A stretch of DNA of 7,527 nucleotides, from assembly GCA_964389305.1 (NCBI GenBank), contig CAYMEK010000106.1, positions 1-7,527 on the forward strand, given 5' to 3'. Below the pieces are notes generated by a model. It had not been told where the DNA came from. It did no database searches and was given only the letters and a program-made list of their open reading frames with translations. This stretch comes from CAYMEK01 sp964389305. Its GTDB lineage: Bacteria; Spirochaetota; Spirochaetia; SZUA-6; DRHE01. Shown here piece after piece: positions 1 to 5,644 of the stretch. Position 1 is the first letter of the stretch, and the number at the start of each line of letters is the position of its first letter. A program made the translations under genes and the position numbers.

Positions 1-1377
1 CTGCATCCCAATGGGCAGTCCGTTTTCCAGGGAGGCGGGAAAGCTGAAGGCAGGAAGGCCGGTCATGTTGGCCGAGCAGGTGAAGATATCGGAGAGCTTC
101 TGCTCAAAGGGATCGAGGCCTTCGCTTCCCCACTTGAAGGGCCCGCAGGGGTAGACGGGCATGAGGATCAGATCCACTGCGGAGAAGGCTCTTTCAAAGT
201 CCCGGCGGATGGCCGTGCGGATTCGTTGGGCCCGCAGGTAATACTGGTCCTGAAACCCCGAGCGCAGGACATAGGTTCCCAGCAGGATGCGCAGCTTGAC
301 CTCCTCGCCCAGTCCCCGGCTGCGGGACAGGCGTACCAGCCGTTCCGGGTTGCCGGCCAGCTCCGCCGCCCTGGCCCCGTAGCGGATACCATCGAAACGG
401 GCCAGGTTAGCGCTGGCCTCGGCGCAGGCAATCACGTAGTAGGCGGATACCAGGTACTCCAGGGTCGGAATCTGGATCGGCTCGAGCGCGAAGTCCAGCT
501 TCTTGAGGCTGTCCAGGGTTTTCTCCCACGAGCTCTGTACTTCCGCATGCAGCGGAGTTGCTCCGAGGTCGGGAACGCCCACGGTAAACCGCTCTGGAAG
601 CTTATCCACCGCCTTGTATAGGACAGAGGAGTGGTCCCGGGGGTCCTGTCCGCAGATAGCCCCGAAGACCTCGCGGATAATCGGTATTTCCCTGGAAATC
701 ACCCCGATCACCTCCAGCGAGGAGGCGTAGGCCACCAGGCCGAAGCGGGATACGCTTCCGTAGGTCGGTTTCAGCCCATATACTCCACAGAAAGCGGCCG
801 GCTGGCGCACCGATCCGCCGGTGTCCGTGCCCAGGGCGAAAGGCACGATTCCGGCGGCTACCGCGGCGGCCGAACCGCCGCTGGAGCCGCCCGGCACGCG
901 CTGCAGGTCCCAGGGATTGAAGGTCCTGGCCAGCGCGGAGTTTTCGGTGGACGAGCCCATACCGAACTCGTCGAGATTCGTCTTGCCTACCACCACGGCT
1001 CCCCGCTCCTCGAGCCGCTGCACCGCCGTGGCGGTGTAGGGGGAAACGAACTCCTTAAGCAGCCTGGATCCACAGGTGAGCCTGAACTCCCGAACCGCGA
1101 TATTGTCTTTTACGGCGAAAGGAACTCCGGCGAGCCCGCTACGGGTCGGACTGTCCCTACATCCTTCATCCGGTTTGGCGGCTTCAGGCTGGTTTTCATC
1201 AGGTTGGACGGTTTCGGCAGCCTCCCCTGCAACCGACGGCAGACCCGCAGACCGCAGCTCGGGATCGAACTGGAGAAAAGCATGGATTTTCTCCTCGATC
1301 TGGCTTACGTACTTCAACCAAGCCTGCCTGCGTCGAGGCTGCTCGAAAATACTGCTCCAGCGGCTTCGCTCTTCCAT
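1..1377 (-). CDS. gatA: Glutamyl-tRNA(Gln)/aspartyl-tRNA(Asn) amidotransferase subunit A (partial, 3' end off the window)
   Basis: GatA is the amidase subunit of the cytoplasmic GatCAB complex. It releases ammonia from glutamine, and GatB uses the ammonia to amidate Glu-tRNA(Gln) or Asp-tRNA(Asn). The reverse-strand frame is open for 459 codons from ATG at 1377 to the window edge. Family length is about 485, so some 25-30 residues are missing. The amidase-signature triad is visible: Lys90 in AVKDN, cis-Ser165 in PGGSSGGSA, and nucleophile Ser189 in GTDTGGSVRQPA. The spacing (75 and 24 residues) equals that of S. aureus GatA K79/S154/S178. The conserved CSANMTGLPA and LPIGMQ blocks near the end also fit. 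The segment before Lys90 is about 11 residues longer than in S. aureus GatA and holds an imperfect 10-residue repeat. The start lies 25 nt after gatC; an AAAGG sits 16 nt upstream (rather far), and an in-frame TAG just upstream rules out an earlier start. gatB is not in view. Confidence 0.96.
   Translation of the reverse strand, partial: MEERSRWSSIFEQPRRRQAWLKYVSQIEEKIHAFLQFDPELRSAGLPSVAGEAAETVQPDENQPEAAKPDEGCRDSPTRSGLAGVPFAVKDNIAVREFRLTCGSRLLKEFVSPYTATAVQRLEERGAVVVGKTNLDEFGMGSSTENSALARTFNPWDLQRVPGGSSGGSAAAVAAGIVPFALGTDTGGSVRQPAAFCGVYGLKPTYGSVSRFGLVAYASSLEVIGVISREIPIIREVFGAICGQDPRDHSSVLYKAVDKLPERFTVGVPDLGATPLHAEVQSSWEKTLDSLKKLDFALEPIQIPTLEYLVSAYYVIACAEASANLARFDGIRYGARAAELAGNPERLVRLSRSRGLGEEVKLRILLGTYVLRSGFQDQYYLRAQRIRTAIRRDFERAFSAVDLILMPVYPCGPFKWGSEGLDPFEQKLSDIFTCSANMTGLPAFSFPASLENGLPIGMQ
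1165..1211. repeat. Imperfect 30-bp-period duplication inside gatA
   Basis: The 17-mers at 1165-1181 and 1195-1211 match at 14 of 17 positions with a 30-bp period. In the GatA protein this appears as QPDEN (58-62) and KPDEG (68-72), ten residues apart, in a polar Pro/Glu/Asp-rich stretch just before the catalytic Lys90 region. It coincides with the roughly 11-residue excess over S. aureus GatA, so it looks like an in-frame tandem duplication that later diverged. It is probably a surface loop insertion without catalytic effect. Confidence 0.5.
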
Positions 1378-1402
1378 CGCGCGTCTAAACTAGCCTTTGA
1401 GA

Positions 1403-1678
1403 TTACAGAACGTTGGGAATGACGATGAAGCGGTCTTCCAGCTCGGGTGCGTTGGCCAGCAGTCTTTCGACGTTATCATACATCCGCGCCGCATCTTCGC
1501 GAGTGCGGTTTTTCAGCGTCATCTGCGTGGTGGGGGGCAACTGCTGTACGTCGAGCTCCTTCATCTTGACAAAGTACTCCAGCATTTGAGTCACCTCCTG
1601 CTCGAAGCGACCGATATCCTCTTCGGACAGCTCGAGCCGAGCCAACTGGGCCGTTATGTTCAGTTCTTCCCGTTCCAT
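1403..1678 (-). CDS. gatC: Glutamyl-tRNA(Gln)/aspartyl-tRNA(Asn) amidotransferase subunit C
   Basis: GatC is the small scaffold subunit of GatCAB that wraps the GatA-GatB interface and stabilises GatA. The 91-residue length is typical (90-100). The N-terminal helix ITAQLARLELSEED is the family hallmark (usually xxIAxLARLxLxEEE). The helix LEYFVKMKELD and the C-terminal half with LKNRTREDAA, corresponding to the usual LRxDxxxxS/A segment, follow. It starts at ATG 1678 with no good Shine-Dalgarno: the 20 nt upstream lack any AGGAG-like sequence. A promoter candidate ends only about 15 nt before the ATG, so the transcript may have a very short leader. gatA follows after 25 nt, giving the order gatC-gatA seen in many bacteria. 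Confidence 0.95.
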   Translation of the reverse strand: MEREELNITAQLARLELSEEDIGRFEQEVTQMLEYFVKMKELDVQQLPPTTQMTLKNRTREDAARMYDNVERLLANAPELEDRFIVIPNVL

Positions 1679-1692
1679 GCTCTGCGCAGCCC

Positions 1693-1721
1693 ATTGAACA
1701 CGTGGCGTCTCGGTCTGTCAA
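1693..1721 (-). promoter_or_regulatory. Candidate sigma70 promoter for gatCA
   Basis: On the minus strand, a perfect -35 TTGACA (1721-1716) is followed after 17 nt by TTCAAT (1698-1693), 4 of 6 to TATAAT. Predicted transcription would start near 1686, only about 8 nt before the gatC ATG. That would give a leader too short for a normal ribosome-binding site, and indeed none is visible. Either gatC is translated from a near-leaderless mRNA or a promoter farther upstream is used instead. Confidence 0.45.
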
Positions 1722-1766
1722 CCCTCCGGTTTCTCGGGGCGCCGTGCCCTCTAGGGAGAAAAAAAC

Positions 1767-1795
1767 TTGACCGCCTTTGCCCCGGTCACTATATT
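1767..1795 (+). promoter_or_regulatory. Candidate sigma70 promoter P1 for the glycosidase-like gene
   Basis: TTGACC (1767-1772, 5 of 6 to consensus), 17-nt spacer, TATATT (1790-1795, 5 of 6). This is the best promoter match I can see in the window by eye. Transcription would start near 1802 and give a leader of about 180 nt before the GTG start at 1985. The -10 overlaps an AT-rich palindrome (1789-1803), suggesting repressor control. Confidence 0.5.
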
Positions 1796-1803
1796 GCATA
1801 TAG
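1789..1803. promoter_or_regulatory. Perfect 6-3-6 palindrome, possible operator
   Basis: The arms are CTATAT (1789-1794) and ATATAG (1798-1803), perfect reverse complements, with a TGC spacer. The site covers the -10 hexamer of promoter candidate P1 and reaches its predicted start point, the classic position for a repressor operator. It is AT-only in its arms within an otherwise GC-rich region. The same bases on the minus strand give TATAGT (1793-1788), a possible -10 facing gatC but with a poor -35. No regulator gene is present in the window. Confidence 0.35.
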
Positions 1804-1921
1804 ATACAGAACATAAGGCATCGCTGTCGATGATATTCATGTGACCGCAGTCATACAATTGCGTCAAGCCTCGTGCCAGGGCAGCTTCGAGGGAGCAGCC
1901 AAGTCCCTTCCATAAAAGAAT

Positions 1922-1949
1922 TTGACGTACATTCAAGGAATGATAAAAT
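1922..1949 (+). promoter_or_regulatory. Candidate sigma70 promoter P2 close to the glycosidase-like gene
   Basis: TTGACG (1922-1927, 5 of 6), a 16-nt spacer, then TAAAAT (1944-1949, 5 of 6). Transcription would begin near 1956, about 29 nt upstream of the GTG at 1985, leaving room for the GAAGGG ribosome-binding site at 1973-1978. This favours GTG 1985 over the upstream TTG 1958, which would be almost at the transcript end. Confidence 0.45.
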
Positions 1950-1972
1950 AGAACGCATTGAAGGAGAAGTCC

Positions 1973-1978
1973 GAAGGG
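1973..1978 (+). promoter_or_regulatory. Ribosome-binding site that decides the start of the glycosidase-like gene
   Basis: GAAGGG at 1973-1978 lies six nucleotides before GTG 1985. The alternative TTG at 1958 is preceded by an A/T-rich -10-like stretch with no purine-rich ribosome site. The AAGGAG at 1961-1966 is 18 nt from GTG 1985, which is too far, and is internal to the longer reading. Confidence 0.55.
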
Positions 1979-1984
1979 CCAAAA

Positions 1985-3406
1985 GTGGGTAAGAAGGAGT
2001 TCCCAAAGCTACATTTCTACGATCACGACCTGACCGACATGTACCAGTTCACCTTCAATCGGCTGAAAGGATTCTGGAAAAGGGGAAGCTCCGAAAACGG
2101 TTTCCAGGGAAGATACTACAACTATCCTGAAAACGATCGCATTAACCAGTTCGAAGCCATTCTGGCTACTTTTTTTTTAGTCTACAGCAACCGCCTCTTC
2201 CCGGTGCTCTCCGTTCTAGACAACTTCTACCATAAACAGGAAAAGAGCGGGGCGATCCGGGGGGAATACTCGGAGAAAAACGGCCACCCACTGGCAACCA
2301 AGGATAACCCCGAGGGCGTGCTTCCTCCGCTGTTCGCCTGGGCTGAATACAACATCTATCACAAAATCGGGCTCAAAAAGCGGGTCCGGGAGATCATGCC
2401 GGTGCTGGAGCGCCACTTCGGCTGGCTGGACAAGACATTCAAACAGGAAAACGGCTTGCTGGCGGTCCCGCTCCAGGCGACCATGATGGGCAACAGTCCC
2501 CGGCAGGAGGCGGTTTATCCGGTGGACTTCAATACCCAGGCCGCTATCAACGCCCTGTACATGTCTGCCCTGGGGGATATTCTCAACGACAAAGAGATCA
2601 GCTATCGCTACAAGAAAGCCTACTTTTCGCTGAAGACCCGCATCAGCTCGCTGATGTGGAGCGAAAAAGACCGCTTGTACTACGACCTGGACAAGGGTGG
2701 AAAGCAACTTACGGTGAAGACCGCGGCAGCGTTCTGGCCGTTACTGGCGGAGATACCCAACGAAGTACGGGCGGAGGGATTGATCGAGCATCTCACCGAT
2801 CCCAAGACCTTCGGGCTGGACAATCCCTTTCCGTCCCTGGCCGCCAGTGAAAAAGAGTTCGATCCCCAGGGACACGGGTTCAGGGGATCGGTATTCCCGT
2901 TCCTTACCTACATGATCATCAAGGGACTGGAGAAATACGGAAAGTTCGAGTTGGCCAGGGAATGCTCGATCAAGCATCTGTACTTCGTGCTCGAAGGCCT
3001 GCACACCGAGGAAGGAATGAAGGGGACCCTGTGGGAAGCCTACGCACCCCTCCAGGAAGGTCCCGCCGCCTGGCCGGGCAACTCCCGCTTTCCCCGAGCG
3101 ATGTATCTGACCTACGCCGCCCTGTCCACCGTCGCCCTGATGATCGAAAACGTCATCGGGCTGTATGTCTCTCTGCCCCGCAAGACCGTGGACTGGATCA
3201 TTCCCAACCTCGAGATAATGGGAATCGAGGACCTGGCCCTCAAGCGCAACATGATTTCCATCCTCAGCAACAAGAGCGGCCGAGGTTGGGAGATCCGGCT
3301 GGAATCGGAGAAGCTGTACTACCTGACCATAAATATTCTCAATTCGAAGAAGAAGACCTTGCCCATTCCTTCGGGAAAGTGCTCGATTCTGATCGACAAG
3401 ATCTGA
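1985..3406 (+). CDS. Putative (alpha/alpha)6-barrel glycoside hydrolase, GH63/GH37/MGH1-like
   Basis: This 473-residue protein has the order of motifs of the trehalase/GH63/mannosylglycerate-hydrolase-like six-hairpin glycosidases. PPLFAWAEY (114-122) corresponds to the substrate-site QPPxxAWA block. MMGNSPRQ (167-174) corresponds to the usual SGMDNSPR acid block. VDFN (180-183), MWSEKDRLYYDLD, FRGSVFPF (usually WRGPVWP) and LWEAYAP with Glu351 (the usual base motif, YENYxP) follow. The C-terminal IENVIGL and the IIPNLEIMGIEDL block fit the family's closing beta module. Gly169 stands where the family normally has the catalytic Asp, and Phe replaces Trp at two aromatic positions. No signal peptide or membrane segment is seen, so it is probably cytoplasmic. 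GTG 1985 is chosen because GAAGGG (1973-1978) lies 6 nt upstream; TTG 1958 (nine residues longer) lacks a ribosome site. Substrate unknown. A T9 run lies at codons 62-65. Confidence 0.72.
   Translation: MGKKEFPKLHFYDHDLTDMYQFTFNRLKGFWKRGSSENGFQGRYYNYPENDRINQFEAILATFFLVYSNRLFPVLSVLDNFYHKQEKSGAIRGEYSEKNGHPLATKDNPEGVLPPLFAWAEYNIYHKIGLKKRVREIMPVLERHFGWLDKTFKQENGLLAVPLQATMMGNSPRQEAVYPVDFNTQAAINALYMSALGDILNDKEISYRYKKAYFSLKTRISSLMWSEKDRLYYDLDKGGKQLTVKTAAAFWPLLAEIPNEVRAEGLIEHLTDPKTFGLDNPFPSLAASEKEFDPQGHGFRGSVFPFLTYMIIKGLEKYGKFELARECSIKHLYFVLEGLHTEEGMKGTLWEAYAPLQEGPAAWPGNSRFPRAMYLTYAALSTVALMIENVIGLYVSLPRKTVDWIIPNLEIMGIEDLALKRNMISILSNKSGRGWEIRLESEKLYYLTINILNSKKKTLPIPSGKCSILIDKI
2170..2178 (+). repeat. 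T9 homopolymer inside the glycosidase-like coding region
   Basis: Nine consecutive T residues span the end of a Thr codon, two Phe codons and part of a Leu codon. Loss of one T gives an immediate TAG; gain of one T gives a TAA within about 20 codons. The frame as read is open on both sides and carries family motifs on both sides. The run is a plausible site of replication or transcriptional slippage, or of sequencing error. Confidence 0.9.
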
Positions 3407-3410
3407 AAGC

Positions 3411-3462
3411 GGCAACCGGCCGACCCTCTCGAGCACGCCGTGGTTGCCCGGGCATCTCGCCC
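3411..3462. terminator. Hairpins between convergent genes, possible bidirectional terminator
   Basis: GGCAACC (3411-3417) pairs perfectly with GGTTGCC (3442-3448). The stem can continue with GGC (3418-3420) and GCC (3437-3439) past a 2-nt bulge. A second small hairpin, GGGC (3450-3453) with GCCC (3459-3462), follows. The position in the 60-nt gap between two converging genes suits a shared terminator. Neither strand has a real U-tract after the stems, so intrinsic termination is uncertain; it may only protect mRNA 3' ends or act with Rho. Confidence 0.4.
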
Positions 3463-3466
3463 TGTC

Positions 3467-4723
3467 TTACCCCTCGGCAGGCGCGGCGGCCGTATCACTA
3501 GATTTTCGTTTGCGGTCGGTCAGCCTCATGACCGCGAAGGCCGCCGCGGTCAGAAACAGGCTTGCCCCGACGAGCCAGATCATCGCCTGCGGACTCGTGG
3601 CACCTACAACGACGCCGATGAGCGACGGGAGGATCATCGCCCCAATGGTGTCGCCAATCAACACCATGCTGCTTCGCTTAGCGGTTAGATGGACCATCTG
3701 GCCTGCCAAGCTGAAACCGGACGGCCAGATCGGTCCCATGAAGAACCCGAGCCCGAGGGATGCGATCCAGAGGATTGTCAGCGCAGAATTGGCTGCCACC
3801 AGGAGCGCCGTGGCGACCAGGCAACCTAGTATAGAAACGGGAATGATCCGCTGCGGCGGGAAAAGAACTGCTGCCGGAACAGAAACCAGGCGGCCGATTG
3901 TGAACAAGAGCCAGAAACCGGAGTTGAGATACGCGGCAACGGTTTCAGAGGCGAGCCCGGCTGCAACCGTGTAGGTGAAGATCCAACCGCCGTAGGAGAT
4001 CTCGGCGCTCACATAGAAGAACAGGTACAACGCAGCGGCGACCAGGACGATCCTGACGCGCGCTGTGGCGATACGCCGTTGTTCGGACGTCTGCCGACCA
4101 ACCGCCGATGACCGGGCATCCGGGAGGGGACGGCCGCGGAGCAGCAGAACGCGCAATCCGGCAAGCCCCATGAATATTGCGAGGACCCAAAACGCCCAGC
4201 GGTAGCCGCCCTGTTCGGCAAGAAACTGAGCCGCAACGAACGGCGCGAGAAAGGCGCCCAAGCCGAAACAGAAATGCAGGCCGTTGAGGTACGGAGATGC
4301 CTTCCGGCGGTGCGTCCAGAGCAAAAGAGTATTGGCTCCGGTGGCGAAGAGGCCGACACAAACCCCCTTGCAGACATAGAGACCGCAGAGGAGCCAGAAC
4401 CGGGAAACAGAGGGGACGGAGGCGAGAAGCGCAGCCGCACCCAATTGAGCCAGTCCCATCATGGGATGGGCGAACAACCGGTCGAGCAAACGGCCGCTCA
4501 GGATCGTTCCTATCGTACCTCCTCCTGCGCCGAGGAGGAAGAGAATCCCTAGGCTTTCGACGGGCGCTCCGGTCTGTGCGGCGAGGGAGGGGAGGCTCGG
4601 ACCGGTTATGCCGATGTCCAGTCCAAGGCAGACGAAGAGCCAGTAATACGAAACCGTACGGGCGAGCTTTTCGCGCTGGGTAGGCTCATCTGCCGTCCCA
4701 GGCCATGAACGTGGAGGCGACAA
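3467..4723 (-). CDS. MFS transporter, MFSD4/NaGLT1-like sugar porter
   Basis: A 418-residue inner-membrane protein with about 12 hydrophobic segments, a polar N-terminus (1-22), a charged loop between the two halves (about 196-222) and a basic C-tail. Family marks are SGRLLDRLFAHP (76-87, the loop 2-3 MFS motif A), TGANTLLLW (128-136), LHFCFGLGAFLAPF (149-162), AEISYGGWIFTY (240-251) and FFMGPIWPSG (327-336). These match the FHS-type branch that includes vertebrate MFSD4/NaGLT1 and bacterial sugar porters, so a sugar or related solute, perhaps with H+ or Na+, is the likely cargo. The start is TTG 4723, one nucleotide after the recR stop, with only a weak purine-rich GGACAAG upstream. Translation is probably coupled to recR. 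No in-frame ATG lies near the N-terminus. Substrate is not determinable from sequence. Confidence 0.85.
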   Translation of the reverse strand: MSPPRSWPGTADEPTQREKLARTVSYYWLFVCLGLDIGITGPSLPSLAAQTGAPVESLGILFLLGAGGGTIGTILSGRLLDRLFAHPMMGLAQLGAAALLASVPSVSRFWLLCGLYVCKGVCVGLFATGANTLLLWTHRRKASPYLNGLHFCFGLGAFLAPFVAAQFLAEQGGYRWAFWVLAIFMGLAGLRVLLLRGRPLPDARSSAVGRQTSEQRRIATARVRIVLVAAALYLFFYVSAEISYGGWIFTYTVAAGLASETVAAYLNSGFWLLFTIGRLVSVPAAVLFPPQRIIPVSILGCLVATALLVAANSALTILWIASLGLGFFMGPIWPSGFSLAGQMVHLTAKRSSMVLIGDTIGAMILPSLIGVVVGATSPQAMIWLVGASLFLTAAAFAVMRLTDRKRKSSDTAAAPAEG

Positions 4724-4724
4724 T

Positions 4725-5318
4725 CTACTTGTCCATTTCCCTTCTACCTTCCAGGGCCCTGGCCAGGGTCAAACGGTCGGCGTACTCCAGATCTCCTCCC
4801 ACGGGAAGTCCCAGAGCCAGACGGGTTACTGCAGCACCTAGCTGTTTGAGCCTGTCGGCCAGGTAGACAGCCGTCGTATCTCCTTCTACCGTCGGGTTGG
4901 TGGCCAGGATCACCTCCCGGATTCCCTCCCGCCGCACCCTTTCGAGCAGACTGGCCACCCGCAGATCGTCGGGCCCGATCCCATCGATCGGTGACAGGGC
5001 TCCCATGAGCACGTGGTACAGGCCGTTGTACTGACGGGTCATCTCGATAGAGACCAGGTCCTTGGGTTCCTCCACGACGCAGAGGGTGGACCGGTCTCGC
5101 CGGCTGTCACTGCAGATTCGGCAGGGAACCTCCTCGGTGTAGTTCCCGCAGACCGGGCAGGGCTTGGTCTTGTCCTTGAGCTCCCGCAGGTCTCTGGCCA
5201 AAGCCTGTACATAGGATAAATCGGCTCGTAAAAGAAAATAGGCGATCCGGGAGGCGCTCTTTCTGCCCAGTCCAGGTAACTTGGCCAGGTTCTCGATCAT
5301 TCGCTCCAGAGCGGTCAC
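4725..5318 (-). CDS. recR: Recombination mediator protein RecR
   Basis: RecR works with RecO (and RecF) to load RecA onto SSB-coated single-stranded gaps. The 197-residue length equals the family norm. It shows an N-terminal helix-hairpin-helix (LPGLGRKSASR, 14-24) and a Cys4 zinc finger (Cys54, Cys57, Cys66, Cys69). A Toprim domain begins at LCVVEEPKD (79-87) and includes GALSPIDGIGPDDL, and the C-terminal block is LPVGGDLEYAD. The start is GTG 5318: the ATG overlapping the ebfC stop (TAATG) is in another frame and meets TGA at once. A GGGG tract lies 7 nt upstream of the GTG. A later ATG at codon 7 would clip the N-terminal helix. It sits one nucleotide after ebfC and one before the transporter, so it is part of the dnaX operon. 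Confidence 0.97.
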   Translation of the reverse strand: MTALERMIENLAKLPGLGRKSASRIAYFLLRADLSYVQALARDLRELKDKTKPCPVCGNYTEEVPCRICSDSRRDRSTLCVVEEPKDLVSIEMTRQYNGLYHVLMGALSPIDGIGPDDLRVASLLERVRREGIREVILATNPTVEGDTTAVYLADRLKQLGAAVTRLALGLPVGGDLEYADRLTLARALEGRREMDK

Positions 5319-5319
5319 A

Positions 5320-5643
5320 TTATAACCCCATGAATCCAGGCGGTAGGTTCAGCCCTCCGGTAAGGGAGGAAACCTCTTCTCGGATTTTCTCTTTGATCTT
5401 GTACAGGGCATCGGCAAAAGCCGACTGCAGCAGATCCTGAAGCATCTGGATGTCATCCGGATCCACCACCTCTTTGGCAATAGTGACCGCCACGACCTCC
5501 ATATGGCCGTTCATCTCGATGCGCACCAGCTCGCCTCCAGCGGAGCCGGTTACGGTCACCCCCTGCAGGCGCGTCTGTATCTCGTTCATACGTTCCTGCA
5601 TGTTTCCAAATTGCTTTAAAAAGTCGAATGGATTTATGGCCAT
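5320..5643 (-). CDS. ebfC: YbaB/EbfC family nucleoid-associated protein
   Basis: A small (107-residue) member of the YbaB/EbfC family. These dimers have a tweezer shape with helical arms and bind DNA; in the spirochaete Borrelia the protein is called EbfC. An N-terminal amphipathic helix FLKQFGNMQERMNEIQTRL (9-27) is followed by the conserved strand block VTGSAGGELVRIEMNGHMEV (31-50). EVVDPDDIQMLQDLL then starts the long second helix, and the C-terminus is a Gly/Leu/Pro tail (LTGGLNLPPGFMGL), typical of the family. ATG 5643 is supported by GGGAG six nucleotides upstream. Only one nucleotide separates it from dnaX. Genes of this family very often lie between dnaX and recR. Confidence 0.96.
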   Translation of the reverse strand: MAINPFDFLKQFGNMQERMNEIQTRLQGVTVTGSAGGELVRIEMNGHMEVVAVTIAKEVVDPDDIQMLQDLLQSAFADALYKIKEKIREEVSSLTGGLNLPPGFMGL

Positions 5644-5644
5644 G

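Noticed and set aside
226..1422. Plus-strand reading frames opposite gatA, up to 263 codons
   Set aside because: They are antisense shadows of the clear GatA frame, made possible by GC-rich third positions. Their translations show no domain pattern.
1881..1908. Hairpin GAGGGA/TCCCTT in the leader of the glycosidase-like gene as an attenuator or riboswitch
   Set aside because: A six-pair stem exists, but no U-tract follows and I do not recognise any known riboswitch core in the leader.
1751..1936. 61-codon minus-strand reading frame in the gatC/glycosidase intergenic region
   Set aside because: It needs a TTG start without a ribosome-binding site, spans both plus-strand promoter candidates, has AT-rich codons unlike its neighbours, and shows no recognisable motif. 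Probably chance.
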